Below, one piece after another: positions 34,519 through 43,991 of a stretch of 64,000 nt of DNA. The notes under the pieces are model-generated. The model made no database searches and was not told the origin of the DNA. It saw only the letters and a list, made by a program, of their open reading frames with translations. The position numbers were made by a program, and so were the translations under genes. This stretch comes from Deltaproteobacteria bacterium (GTDB lineage: Bacteria > Myxococcota_A > Polyangia > Polyangiales > Ga0077539). Where the stretch lies: assembly GCA_016218725.1 (NCBI GenBank), contig JACRDB010000025.1:1-64000 (forward strand), read 5' to 3'. How positions within the stretch are numbered: position 1 is the stretch's first letter; the number at the start of each line of letters is the position of its first letter.

Positions 34519-35928
34519 ATGAAGCGCTTGGGAATGCTGGCGGTGGTGTGCCTCGGGGCCTGGGCCCTCCCGACGGACGCGGGGGCGTGCGGGGGTTGTT
34601 TCGCGCCGCCGGCGACGGTGCAGGTGGTGACCGACCACCGGATGGTGCTGGCGGTGACGGCCACGCAGACCACGCTCTGGGACCAGTTCCGGTACACGGG
34701 AAGGCCCGCGGATTTCTCCTGGATCCTGCCCATACGGTACAGCCCCGAGGTGCGCGTGGCGCTGGCGGACAACGCCTTCATGCAGGCCGCGGACAACCTC
34801 ACGGCGCCGGTGGTGATCCCGCCCACCAGGCCCCGCCCGCCGTTCTGCGGCGCCGCCCCGCCGCCCTTCGCGGGCGGCGCGCAGGACGCCGCCACGGCGG
34901 CCGACGGGGGCGTGACGGTGCACCGCGAGGAGGTGGTGGGCCCCTACGCCGTGAGCATCATCGGCGGGCGCGACGCCATGGAACTCCGCAACTGGATGCG
35001 GGCCAACGGGTACACCGTGCCCCGCGAGGTGGAGCCCGTGATCGACCACTACGTAGGGCTCTCCATGGATTTCATCGCGCTGCGTCTGCGCCCCGGGGAG
35101 GGCATTGACCGCATGAGCCCGGTGCGGGTGTCCTGGCCGGGCAACAGCCCGACGCTCCCGCTCCGGATGATCGCCGCGGGCGTGGCCGACAAGGTGGGGC
35201 TCTCGCTGGTGGTGCTGGCCCCGAGCCGGATGGAGGCCATGAACTTCCCCAACGGCGAGGTGCGCGAGGCGGACCTCACCTATGATTTTGCCCGGCCCAA
35301 CGACCCTGCGGGGGATTTCCTCCGGGAGTTCGAGCGGCTCAACCGCCTGGCGAGCCAGCGGCTCTGGCTCACGGAGAGCGCGACCCGGCAGAGCGACAGC
35401 CTCTGGATGTCCGCGGTGCGCTCGGTGCCCGGCCCCGGTGGCCCCGGCGGCCCCGGGCGTGACGCGGGGATGGTGACCACGCCCCCGGACAGCGGCGTGA
35501 TGACCTCCACGGACCCGCTCGACGACGTGAGGGTGGCCTTCGGCGGCGCCGGGAGCGTGGTGGTGACGCGCATGCGGGCGGACCTCCCCGCGGCCATGCT
35601 GGACCGGGACCTGCTCCTGCAGGCCAGCGACCGCTCGACGCGGGAGCGTCAGTACAACTACGGTCGCACGGTGAACGTGCCCACCTTCCCCCCGTGCCCG
35701 CCGGACGGCGGGGTCGTGCCCTTCCCGCAGCCCGACGCGGGCACCGGGGTGGACGGCGGCCTGCCGCCGCCGATCGATCGCACGGCGGACGCGGGCCCTC
35801 CGCCCATCGCCAACCCGGAGGCCTCCGGCGGGCTCCGCTGTAACACCCGCCCCGGCGCGCCCTCGTACGGCTGGCTCGCCCTGGGCGCCCTGGGGCTCCT
35901 GGCGCGCCGACGCCGCCGCGCGGCGTAG
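34519..35928 (+). CDS. DUF2330 protein with MYXO-CTERM tail (copy 2)
   Basis: A 469-residue paralogue of the preceding gene, sharing the ACGGCFAPP motif (24-32), VVTDHRMV, and the YTGRPADFSWILP segment. It differs by a Pro/Gly/Asp-rich insert (~305-335) and a proline-rich region before the C-terminus (~400-440). The end again has a Cys (LRCNTRPG), a hydrophobic stretch (WLALGALGLLARRRRR) and Arg cluster, a MYXO-CTERM signal. The ATG at 34519 has an AAGGAG nine bases upstream; the ATG at 34510 is too close to it. It is part of the same transcription unit. Confidence 0.9.
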   Translation: MKRLGMLAVVCLGAWALPTDAGACGGCFAPPATVQVVTDHRMVLAVTATQTTLWDQFRYTGRPADFSWILPIRYSPEVRVALADNAFMQAADNLTAPVVIPPTRPRPPFCGAAPPPFAGGAQDAATAADGGVTVHREEVVGPYAVSIIGGRDAMELRNWMRANGYTVPREVEPVIDHYVGLSMDFIALRLRPGEGIDRMSPVRVSWPGNSPTLPLRMIAAGVADKVGLSLVVLAPSRMEAMNFPNGEVREADLTYDFARPNDPAGDFLREFERLNRLASQRLWLTESATRQSDSLWMSAVRSVPGPGGPGGPGRDAGMVTTPPDSGVMTSTDPLDDVRVAFGGAGSVVVTRMRADLPAAMLDRDLLLQASDRSTRERQYNYGRTVNVPTFPPCPPDGGVVPFPQPDAGTGVDGGLPPPIDRTADAGPPPIANPEASGGLRCNTRPGAPSYGWLALGALGLLARRRRRAA

Positions 35929-35985
35929 CGTACGCCCACCGCTGGTGGGGAGTCCCCCAGAGGGTGTATCCCTCCCACCATAACC

Positions 35986-37065
35986 ATGAAAATTCGCGGT
36001 GTCGTGGTGCGAAGCGCGGGCGCGACGCCCGCGGTAGAGACCCTCCGGCTGGAGCCCCCGGGCCCGGGAGAGGTCCAGGTGCGCGTCCTCGCCACGGGGG
36101 TGTGCCACACGGACCTGCACGCCCAGCGAGGTCACTTTGGTAGGGAGTTTCCCTACCTCCTCGGACATGAAGCGACGGGTGTCCTGGAGGCCGTGGGGCC
36201 GGGGGTAGACGGCTCACGGGTGGGCGAGACGGTGATGCTCAACTGGCGGGCCCCGTGCGGGCGTTGCCGGTTCTGTGCGAGGGGGCGTCCGGCGCAATGC
36301 GCCCGGCCCCTCACGGCGGAGCCCAGGATGTTCACCGAGGACGGCCTCGCGCTCGGGCGGGTGCTCGGGCTCGGCACATTTTCAACGCACACGGTGGTGG
36401 CGGCGGGGCAGGCGACGCCGGTGGCCCCGGAGCTGTCGCCGGAGGCCACGTGCCTGATCGGGTGTTGCGTGGCGACGGGGGTCGGCGCGGCGCTGCACGC
36501 AGGCGAGGTGAGCGCGGGGCACACGGTGGCGGTCTTCGGGTGCGGGGCCGTGGGCACCAGCGTGATCCAGGGCGCCAGGCTCGCCCACGCCGCGAGGATC
36601 ATCGCGGTGGACGTAGCGCCGAGGAAGCTCGCCTGGGCGCGGGAGCTCGGCGCCACGGACGTGGTGGACGCGAGGGAGGGCGACCCGGTGAAGCAGGTGC
36701 GGGCCCTCACCGGGGGCCTCGGGGTGGACCGGGCCTTCGAAGCCGTGGGGCTGCCGGAGACGCTCGCCCAGGCGCTCGGGTGCTGTGACCTCGGGGGCCG
36801 GTGCGTCTTGATCGGCGTGCCCGCGCCGGGGGCGACGGTGCCCTTGAACCTCGCGAGGTTCTTCTACCAGCGCGGGGACCTGCGGGCGACGTTCTACGGG
36901 GACTGCCTGCCGAGCCGGGATTTCCCGGTGCTGGCGGCGCTCTACGCCCGAGGCGAGCTGAGGCTCGACGCGCTGGTCACGCAGCGCCTCGGGCTGGACG
37001 ACGTGCCCGAGGCCTTCGCGTTGATGGAGCGGGGTGAGTCCCTCCGGGCGGTGCTCACGCCGTAA
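35986..37065 (+). CDS. Zinc-dependent alcohol dehydrogenase (MDR, class III-like)
   Basis: A 359-residue medium-chain dehydrogenase. Catalytic zinc ligands are C40, H61 with E62, and probably C160; the structural zinc site C91, C94, C97, C105 is complete. The NAD(P) site is GCGAVG at 185-190 with an acidic residue (VDVA) afterwards. Sequence style matches the S-(hydroxymethyl)glutathione/mycothiol dehydrogenase group, but the substrate is not determined. It stands 57 bases downstream of the DUF2330 pair on the same strand. Confidence 0.93.
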   Translation: MKIRGVVVRSAGATPAVETLRLEPPGPGEVQVRVLATGVCHTDLHAQRGHFGREFPYLLGHEATGVLEAVGPGVDGSRVGETVMLNWRAPCGRCRFCARGRPAQCARPLTAEPRMFTEDGLALGRVLGLGTFSTHTVVAAGQATPVAPELSPEATCLIGCCVATGVGAALHAGEVSAGHTVAVFGCGAVGTSVIQGARLAHAARIIAVDVAPRKLAWARELGATDVVDAREGDPVKQVRALTGGLGVDRAFEAVGLPETLAQALGCCDLGGRCVLIGVPAPGATVPLNLARFFYQRGDLRATFYGDCLPSRDFPVLAALYARGELRLDALVTQRLGLDDVPEAFALMERGESLRAVLTP

Positions 37066-37137
37066 CGAGTGTGTAAAGCGCGCGGAGGGGCGCGCGCTTC
37101 GGAGACCCCGTCGGGGGGTCGGGCGTACAAGGGACCC

Positions 37138-37854
37138 ATGGACCTCACCGCTCGCGCTCGGCTGCTGGTGGTACTGCTCCCGACGCTCGCCGCCCTGGGG
37201 CTCGGCCCCTCGGCGCTCTTCGCGGATCCGCCGCCGTCGGCGCCGTCGGCGCCGTGGCTGGCGGGGCAGTGGCAGCCGTTTCGGGCGCCCCTGGCGCTGG
37301 TCCCCGGGGCGCCCGCGCCGGACCCGAGCCTGGAGCGCGGGACCTTCGCCGAGCGCCTGGCCGCGGTGGGCCGCGGGTACCTCCCGTGGGGCCGCGTGGA
37401 CGACGCGCTGCGCTGGGCCGCGGCGGACTGTCGCATGCCACCGCCCTCACTCCCGAGGTTGAGCGCCGCGGCGCAGGGCCCCCACGCGCGCAAGCTATAC
37501 TTCTTGTACGCGAGGGACCGTCGGGCATACCTGGAGGGGCGCTCGGGACCCGGCCAGGTGCTGGTGAAGGAGGCCTGGACCTGGCGCGCGGTGCGCCCCG
37601 GCGCCGAGACGCGCGTGGCGGGCGTGGCGCTTACGGCGACCGTCGACGGACACGTGGTGGAGCCCGACCGGGCCGCGGGCCTCTACGTGATGCTGCGCGC
37701 GAGAGAGACGGACCCTGGCACGGACCGCGGGTGGGTGTACGGCACCGTGGGCCCGGACGGGGCGGTCACGAGCGCCGGGCGGATCGCGTCGTGCATGGGG
37801 TGCCACGAAGAGGCAGGCCCCGGGAGGCTCTTCGGGCTGCGACGACGGCGGTGA
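37138..37854 (+). CDS. Cytochrome P460-like monohaem protein
   Basis: A 238-residue exported protein with a hydrophobic N-terminus (LLVVLLPTLAALGLGPSALF). The C-terminal half has the P460-family layout: GLYVMLRARE, GWVYGTVGPDGAV, then SCMGCHEEA, with the single CxxCH at 219-223. P460 proteins oxidise hydroxylamine or simply carry electrons; which applies here is not known, and the cross-linking lysine cannot be placed with confidence. The ATG at 37138 opens the signal. It lies 72 bases after the alcohol dehydrogenase. Confidence 0.75.
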   Translation: MDLTARARLLVVLLPTLAALGLGPSALFADPPPSAPSAPWLAGQWQPFRAPLALVPGAPAPDPSLERGTFAERLAAVGRGYLPWGRVDDALRWAAADCRMPPPSLPRLSAAAQGPHARKLYFLYARDRRAYLEGRSGPGQVLVKEAWTWRAVRPGAETRVAGVALTATVDGHVVEPDRAAGLYVMLRARETDPGTDRGWVYGTVGPDGAVTSAGRIASCMGCHEEAGPGRLFGLRRRR

Positions 37855-37876
37855 GTGCCCTCCATGCTACCCTCTT

Positions 37877-40558
37877 GTGATGCTTGGAGGGGCGCGCGGG
37901 ACGGTCTTGGCATCGTGCGTCGCCGTCGCGGCCTGCGAGGACCTCCCCGCGGCGCCTCGCACTCCCCCGCGGTGGCCCTGCCCCGCGGAGTGGGTGGCGC
38001 ATGGGCTCGGAGGCTGCGGCCCCGCCGTGCTGCTCTGCGCTCGCGACGGAGGCGCCGCCGCGGGCGCTTGTGACGGCCTGGACCTGGCCCTCCGACGGCC
38101 GCTGTCCGCTGCGGACCCGGAGGCCGGCGAGGCCTTCCGTCTCCTGCCCGACGGCGGCATCGGTGGCGCCTGGCCCGAGGCGCTCCCGGAGCTCACCGTG
38201 GTCGCCGGGATCCCAACCTGCCCCGAGGATTGGTCCCGCGCCGACGACGGCACGTGTACGCCCGCCTTCGCGGACACCTGCGCCGCGGCGCAGGAGTACC
38301 CCGACCTGGGTCCCCTCGGCCCCGGCGCGCGGGTGATCCATGTGCGCGCCGGGGCGCAGCAGACGCCAGATGGCACGGCAGAGGCGCCGTTTCCGACGAT
38401 CACCCAGGCCCTCGCCACGGCCTCCGTGGAGACCTGGGTGCGCATCGCCCCGGGGACCTACCCGGAGAACCTCACCCTCCGCCCAAGGGTCCACCTCTGG
38501 GGGTGCCGCCACCGGGTGACGGTAGAGGGCGCGGCGCCGGGCGCTCCGACGATCCTGGTGCCGCGATCGACGCCCGGCGCGGAGCTCGTGGGCCTGACCC
38601 TCCGAGGAGACGGCAACGGGGTGCGCGCCGAGCCCGGGGCGCGCGTGACGCTGCGCGTGGTGGACATCGTCGGCGCGAGGAGCGCCGCGGTCATCGCCCT
38701 CGGGCTGGACCTCTTCCTGAACCCGGCCCGCGTGGAGCTCACGGACTGCGTGGTGCGCGACACCCAAGCCGCCCCGGGCCGCGACGGCGTGGGCTTCGGC
38801 CTCGACGCCGAGCGGGGCGGCGAGGTCAGCGCCCGCCGCACCTGGGTGCAGGCCAGCCGCGGCGCGGCGGTGTTCTCCGCGGCCCGAGGGTCCGGCAGGG
38901 CCTCGCTCATCGAGCTCACGGATTGCGTGGTCGAGGGCACCCTCACGACCCCGACCGGAGGCGGAGGCTATGGCCTCGAGGCCGTGGATGGCGCGCTCCT
39001 GCGGGCTACGCGCACGCTCGTCCGCCGCAGCTACTCCGTGGGCGCCTTCGCTTCGGACGCGTCCATCACACGCCCAGGGGAGACCCCCGCGAGGGTCACC
39101 CTCACGGACTGCGTCGTGGAGGACACGCTCCCGAGGCCGAGGGACCAGGTCGCGGGCTTCGGGCTCCTGGCCCAGGACGGCGCCGTGGTGGAGGCCGTCC
39201 GCACGCGGGTCTCGCGCAGCCACTCGGCGGGCGCCCAGGCCGTTACCCGCGCGCCCGACGGCACCGGCTCCAGGGTGGAGCTGACGGGCTGCCTCATCGA
39301 GGACACCCGTCCCACCGGGGCGAGCGGCGAGGGCGGCTTCGGGCTGAGCGCCCAGGCCGGCGGCGTGATCGTCGCGACGGGCACCGCGCTGCGACGCAAC
39401 CGTGGCGCGGGGGCCATCGCCTCCAACCCCGGCGACGACCCGGCGCCCGCGCGGGTGGAGCTCACGGACTGCGTGGTCGAGGGCACGCGCTCGCGGGAGA
39501 GCGACGGGACCCAGGGCATGGGCCTGAGCGCCCAGACCGGCGGGACCGTGCTCGCCACGCGCACGCTCCTGGTCGGAAACCAGGACATGGGCGCCCTCTC
39601 CATCGGCGTGGACCCGGCGCGCGAGGGGGTGGTGTCCACGCTCGAACTCACGGAGTGCGTCGTGCGGGACACGCTCCCGAGGACCTCGGGCGGCACCGGA
39701 GGTTTCGCCGTGAGCGCCCAGGAGGGCGGGGCCCTTCGCGTACGGCGGTCGCTCCTTTTGGGGAGCCGTGAGAGCTCCGCGCTGGCCGTGGGATCCTCCG
39801 GGGGTCACCCCTCGACGCTGCGCGTCTCGGACTCGGCGGTGCGGGACACCGCCGCGCGCGGGAACTTCGGCGTCGCCCTGGCCGCCATCCAGGGCGCCGC
39901 GCTGGAGCTCCGCCGCGTGGTGGTCTCGCGCAGCCAGGGCGGCGGCGTGATGGCCGCCGGCGTGAGCACCCGCACCACCCTGGAGGACGTGCTCGTCCTC
40001 GACGTGAGCGCCCCCGACGAGCGCGGTGGCTTCGGCGTGGTCGCCTCCAGCGACGCGGTCGTTACGGCCCGGAGAGTCTCCGTCGTCCGCAGCCACGGCG
40101 CCGCCCTCGCGGCGATGCCGTCGACGACCCTGCGGCTCACTGCCGGGGGCGCGACCCTGGACGTGCAGGATGCATACGTGAGGGACGTTGGCTCGGGCAC
40201 CATCGACTCCGACCCCTGCCGCATCGGCCGCGTCGTAGGCCCGCGGAGGGCCTATGGCGTCTACGTCGGCGCAGCCTCGGCGGTCGCCCTCGAGCGCCTC
40301 GTGCTCCTCCAGGGCGAGGTGGGCGCCGCGGCCTACGGAGGGTCCCTGCGCTGGCGCCTCGGCGTGGTGGAAGGGTTTCGTCACTACGTCGTGCGCGGTA
40401 GCTCCGTGGTGACGCCTGCGCCGCGGCTCGCCGAGGTCGTGGCGCCCGGCCCCGAAGACCTGGCAATCTCCGACGATCCCTCGCTCCCCGACGAGCGGCT
40501 CCCAGAGCCCATCCTGGACCCGGCCCAGGGCACCCTCACCTGCCGGGGAGGGCCGTGA
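37877..40558 (+). CDS. Repeat-built right-handed beta-helix lipoprotein
   Basis: An 892-893-residue protein. GTG at 37877 and ATG at 37880 are adjacent candidate starts. A short lipoprotein signal ends in VAVAAC. A DUF1565-like section opens the helix domain (PFPTITQALATASVETWVRI, ~173). From ~285 to ~660 there are seven copies of a ~60-residue unit with a consensus ELTDCVVEDTLPR, giving a ~180-base period in the DNA at about 38728, 38911, 39098, 39278, 39458, 39644 and 39820. Pectate-lyase-like helices bind or cleave polysaccharide or act as adhesins; no catalytic site was seen. Confidence 0.85.
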   Translation: MMLGGARGTVLASCVAVAACEDLPAAPRTPPRWPCPAEWVAHGLGGCGPAVLLCARDGGAAAGACDGLDLALRRPLSAADPEAGEAFRLLPDGGIGGAWPEALPELTVVAGIPTCPEDWSRADDGTCTPAFADTCAAAQEYPDLGPLGPGARVIHVRAGAQQTPDGTAEAPFPTITQALATASVETWVRIAPGTYPENLTLRPRVHLWGCRHRVTVEGAAPGAPTILVPRSTPGAELVGLTLRGDGNGVRAEPGARVTLRVVDIVGARSAAVIALGLDLFLNPARVELTDCVVRDTQAAPGRDGVGFGLDAERGGEVSARRTWVQASRGAAVFSAARGSGRASLIELTDCVVEGTLTTPTGGGGYGLEAVDGALLRATRTLVRRSYSVGAFASDASITRPGETPARVTLTDCVVEDTLPRPRDQVAGFGLLAQDGAVVEAVRTRVSRSHSAGAQAVTRAPDGTGSRVELTGCLIEDTRPTGASGEGGFGLSAQAGGVIVATGTALRRNRGAGAIASNPGDDPAPARVELTDCVVEGTRSRESDGTQGMGLSAQTGGTVLATRTLLVGNQDMGALSIGVDPAREGVVSTLELTECVVRDTLPRTSGGTGGFAVSAQEGGALRVRRSLLLGSRESSALAVGSSGGHPSTLRVSDSAVRDTAARGNFGVALAAIQGAALELRRVVVSRSQGGGVMAAGVSTRTTLEDVLVLDVSAPDERGGFGVVASSDAVVTARRVSVVRSHGAALAAMPSTTLRLTAGGATLDVQDAYVRDVGSGTIDSDPCRIGRVVGPRRAYGVYVGAASAVALERLVLLQGEVGAAAYGGSLRWRLGVVEGFRHYVVRGSSVVTPAPRLAEVVAPGPEDLAISDDPSLPDERLPEPILDPAQGTLTCRGGP

Positions 40559-40615
40559 GATCCTACTATGTAGGTTGGTGTAGTATATTGCCCTACCGAT
40601 CGGGCGGCTCTTCGT

Positions 40616-41653
40616 TCACCCACCCGGTGCGATCCTGCGGTCCAGGCCCTCTCGGAGGAACAGGTCCTCCAGGGACTCTCGCCGGGGCGTGACGCCCAGC
40701 ACCCGGGCCCCGTGGTCCAGCGCGAGGCGCAGCACGTCGCGCGTGAGGTCCTCGCCGGTGATGGTCACCGAGAGGTGCTCCCGCAGGGGAGACAGCCTCA
40801 CGTCCAGCGCGCCGAGCGCGCCCCGGAGGGCGTCGTTCACGTCCCCGAGCTCCACCTCGGTGATGCGCGTACCGCGTTGCAGGAGCGAGTCCAGGGAGCC
40901 GTAGGCCGCCAGCTCCCCCCCCTTCAGGATCGCCACCCGGTCGCACAGGAGCTCCACGTCCGAGAGGATGTGCGACGAGAACAGCACCGTGCGGCCCCGC
41001 CTGCGCTCTTCAAGAATCAGGTCCCGCACCTCCTTGCGGCCGATGGGGTCCAGGCCCGTCATGGGCTCGTCGAGGATCAAGAGGTCCGGGTCGCCGAGCA
41101 GCGCCTGCGCCAGCCCCGCGCGCTGGAGCATCCCCTTGGAGTATTTGCGCACCGGGCGGTCCATCGCCGTGGACAGGCCCACTCGCTCCAGGAGCTCCGG
41201 GCCCCGCCGCGCGCGCGTCTCGGCGTCCAGGCCCGCCAGGCGGCCAAAGAGGTCCATGAGCTCCCGCGCCGTGAGGTACTGGTACAGGTACGGGTTCTCC
41301 GGGAGGTAGCCCAGCCTCCGGCGCACCGCCCTCGCCGTCACCGGCTGGCCGAAGAGCCTCACCGTGCCCCGCGTCGGGAAGATCAACCCTAGGAGCGTCT
41401 TGAGCGTGGTGGTCTTGCCCGCCCCGTTGGGCCCCAGGAACCCGAAGATCTCCCCGCGGCGCACGTCGAAGGACACGTCCCTCACCGCGTGCACCATCCG
41501 GTGCAGCTTCTCCGCGGCGGGCAGGCGCCCGAGCGCTCGCTCCAGCCACGTCGGGGCCTCGTGGTGCAGCCTCGGGCGCAGCCTCACCAGCCCCGTGGAG
41601 AAGGTCTTGACCAGCCCCGAGACCTCGACCACCACCTCCGGCGCGGCGCTCAC
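40616..41653 (-). CDS. ABC transporter ATP-binding protein (exporter type)
   Basis: A 345-residue ABC ATPase. Walker A is GPNGAGKT (74-81), the signature region reads KYSKGMLQRAGLAQALLGDP, and the Walker B/Glu is LLILDEPMTGLDP. A ~40-residue insertion (TWLERALGRLPAAEKLHRMV) precedes the Walker A, a form seen in ABC-2-type lipid or polysaccharide exporters. The GTG at 41653 overlaps the aminotransferase stop by four bases. No permease gene is adjacent, so the partner must lie elsewhere. Confidence 0.9.
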   Translation of the reverse strand: MSAAPEVVVEVSGLVKTFSTGLVRLRPRLHHEAPTWLERALGRLPAAEKLHRMVHAVRDVSFDVRRGEIFGFLGPNGAGKTTTLKTLLGLIFPTRGTVRLFGQPVTARAVRRRLGYLPENPYLYQYLTARELMDLFGRLAGLDAETRARRGPELLERVGLSTAMDRPVRKYSKGMLQRAGLAQALLGDPDLLILDEPMTGLDPIGRKEVRDLILEERRRGRTVLFSSHILSDVELLCDRVAILKGGELAAYGSLDSLLQRGTRITEVELGDVNDALRGALGALDVRLSPLREHLSVTITGEDLTRDVLRLALDHGARVLGVTPRRESLEDLFLREGLDRRIAPGG

Positions 41654-42813
41654 TGCCACACCCTTCGGCCAAGGGCCCAGCCCGCGTGGCGCCGCACCGC
41701 GGAGGCCACGGCGTCGGCGTCCGCGTCGCTCATGCCGGGGTGCAGCGGCAGCGCCAGGCCGCCGTCCACCACCACGTCCGCCACCGGGAAGCGCCGCGTG
41801 GCGTTCACCGCGTAGCGCGCGAACTGCGGCAGGCGGTGCAGCCCGTAGGACAGGATCCCCGCCTCCACGCCGTCCGCCCGGAGCGCCGCCACCAGCGCGT
41901 CCCGCGCCTCCCGGCGCGTGCCCGCCGGGGGCTGCGGCAAGACGAAGCCCAGCGTCTGGTGGTTCACCTCGGCCCCCTCCGGCGCCGCCTGCCACGCCAG
42001 CGCGAGGCCCTCCTTCACGCGCGCCGCGAGCTGCGCCCGGCGCGCCAGGAGCGCCGGCAGCTTCGCGAGCTGCGCCACGCCCAGGGCCGCGTGGAGCTCG
42101 CTCAGCCGCGCGTTGGGTCCGGCCTCCAGGAACACCCCCGGGGACACCTGCCCGTGGTTGCGCAGCATACGAAACGCCTCCGCCCGGGCGCGGTCCCGGG
42201 TGACCAGCATCCCCCCCTCACCCGTGGTGACCACCTTGCGCGGGTGGAAGCTGTACACCCCCACGTCCCCCAGGAGCCCGCAGGCGCGGCCCTTCACGCG
42301 CGACCCGAGCGCGCATGCGCTGTCCTCCACGAGGTCCACGTCCCCCGCCAGGGCCCGGAGCGCCGCCACGTCCGCGGGGACTCCGAACTGGTCAATGGGG
42401 ATGAGCGCCCGGGTCCTCGGGGTGAGCACCTCCGCGGCGCGCCGAGGGTCCATGCACCAGGTGTCCGGGGAGACGTCCACCAGCACCGCCGTGGCCCCCC
42501 GCAAGAGCGCGGCATGCCCCGGCGAGGGCCACGTCACCGCGGGCACCAGCACCTCGTCGCCGAGGCCCACCGCCGGGCCGTCCCGCCCGCGGGTGCCCAG
42601 GGCCAGCTCCAGCGCCGTGGTGCCCGTGCTCACCGCCACGCAGTGCACGGGCGAGGCGCCCGCGTCCAACGCCTGGAGGTAGCGCCCCACGGCCTCCTCG
42701 AAGGCCAGCACCTCGGCGCCCTGGATCAGCATCCCCGAGGCCAGCACCCGCGCCACCGCGGCGGCCTCGGCCTCCCCAAACGACGGACGGGTCAGGTGGA
42801 TCACGCGCTCCAC
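41650..42813 (-). CDS. DegT/DnrJ/EryC1/StrS-family aminotransferase
   Basis: A 387-residue PLP-dependent sugar aminotransferase, the class that makes amino-deoxysugars for glycans, O-antigen or secondary metabolites. The PLP lysine is K193 in YSFHPRKVVTTGEGG, preceded by VEDSACALGS. Full family length. Its stop overlaps the ABC ATPase start, and the GT4 glycosyltransferase ends eight bases before its start, so the three form a glycan-related unit on the minus strand. Confidence 0.93.
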   Translation of the reverse strand: MERVIHLTRPSFGEAEAAAVARVLASGMLIQGAEVLAFEEAVGRYLQALDAGASPVHCVAVSTGTTALELALGTRGRDGPAVGLGDEVLVPAVTWPSPGHAALLRGATAVLVDVSPDTWCMDPRRAAEVLTPRTRALIPIDQFGVPADVAALRALAGDVDLVEDSACALGSRVKGRACGLLGDVGVYSFHPRKVVTTGEGGMLVTRDRARAEAFRMLRNHGQVSPGVFLEAGPNARLSELHAALGVAQLAKLPALLARRAQLAARVKEGLALAWQAAPEGAEVNHQTLGFVLPQPPAGTRREARDALVAALRADGVEAGILSYGLHRLPQFARYAVNATRRFPVADVVVDGGLALPLHPGMSDADADAVASAVRRHAGWALGRRVWQ

Positions 42814-42820
42814 TGTACCA

Positions 42821-43930
42821 TTACCCCAGGAGGCTCTCGTAGAGGGCCATGGTCCTCCGGGCCATGCGCTCCACCGCGAAGCGCTCGCGGGCGTGGGCGT
42901 GGCCCCGCTGCCCGAGGGCCCTGCGCGCGCCGTCGTCCAGCGCCGCGAGGCGCGCCAGGGCCCGGGCGATCTCCTCCGGGCTCGTGCCCGCGTGGAGGCC
43001 CTCCACCCCGTCGGTGACCAGACGGTCCGCGTTGGCCGCGGGGGACACCAGCGCGGGCGCTCCGCACGTCATGGCCTCGATCACCGCGTTGGGCAGGCCC
43101 TCGTAGTGCGAGGGGAGCAGCACCGCGTCCACGGCGCCTACCAGCTCCGCGATGGGGTTCACCAGCCCCAGCCAGCGCACCCACGGGTCCACGCCCAGCG
43201 CCCTCCCGAGCGCCTTGAGCGCCGCCGCGTACCACGCCGGGGCCCCACGCCCGGCGAAGAGCACCCGGAGCTCCTGCGGGAGCGCCCCCTGGGACCGCAA
43301 GCGCGCCAGCGCCCGAAGCACTCCCACCTGGTTCTTCTGGAGGCACACCCTCCCGCTGACCAATACGGCGAGCGTCCCCTCCAGCCCGTACCGCGCCCGC
43401 GCCTCGGTCCGGGCCTCCGGCGTCAGCGGCGCAAAGCGCGTCGGGTCCACGCCGTTCTCGATCACATGCAACTTCCCGAGGGGCACCCCCGCCCGCGCCA
43501 CGAGCTCGTCCCGGATGCCCACGGAGTTCACCACCACCGCGTCCGCCAGGGGGTGCGTCCAGCGCTCGCCCTGGAGGTACTTCCAGCTGAGCCTCGTGCA
43601 CCGCACGGAGCTCACCACCTTCACCCCGGCCCGGCGCCCGCACACCCTCGCCAACAGATTCTCCCCGCCCATGTACGAGTGGATCACCGCGGGGCGGAGC
43701 TGGTTCAGGAGCCGCAGGAGCGCCCACCCCGCCCGCGGATCCTCGGGGCCCGGAAGCACGTGGGGAGCGCCCGTCGGGAGCGCGTAGCCCAGCTGGTCCC
43801 TCGCGCTCGACAGCGCGAGGAATGGTTCGTACCGGGACAGGTCCAGGTGCCGCAGGAGCTCCGCGAGCTGCCGCTCGGCGCCTCCCTGGTCCAGGGAGGA
43901 GATGTAGTACAAGATCCTACTTTGCGCCAT
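42821..43930 (-). CDS. GT4-family glycosyltransferase
   Basis: A 369-residue GT-B glycosyltransferase. The N-terminus (ILYYISSLDQGGAERQLAEL) matches GT4 enzymes of capsule or lipopolysaccharide assembly; the C-terminal nucleotide-sugar domain has GRVCLQKNQVGVL and the acidic LPSHYEGLPNAVIEAMTCG with the conserved EGLPN/E pair. The ATG at 43930 starts the first beta-strand. It heads a unit with the aminotransferase and an ABC ATPase. Donor and acceptor are unknown. Confidence 0.93.
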   Translation of the reverse strand: MAQSRILYYISSLDQGGAERQLAELLRHLDLSRYEPFLALSSARDQLGYALPTGAPHVLPGPEDPRAGWALLRLLNQLRPAVIHSYMGGENLLARVCGRRAGVKVVSSVRCTRLSWKYLQGERWTHPLADAVVVNSVGIRDELVARAGVPLGKLHVIENGVDPTRFAPLTPEARTEARARYGLEGTLAVLVSGRVCLQKNQVGVLRALARLRSQGALPQELRVLFAGRGAPAWYAAALKALGRALGVDPWVRWLGLVNPIAELVGAVDAVLLPSHYEGLPNAVIEAMTCGAPALVSPAANADRLVTDGVEGLHAGTSPEEIARALARLAALDDGARRALGQRGHAHARERFAVERMARRTMALYESLLG

Positions 43931-43991
43931 GGGCCCTGAGGGTGGGCTCCTACACCACGGCGGAGACGGGCGGCAACGGGGGATGAGGGCG

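Noticed and set aside
40560..40615. Short inverted sequence (TACTA...TAGTA) between two convergent genes
   Set aside because: The stem is only five bases with mismatched surroundings, too weak to call a terminator.
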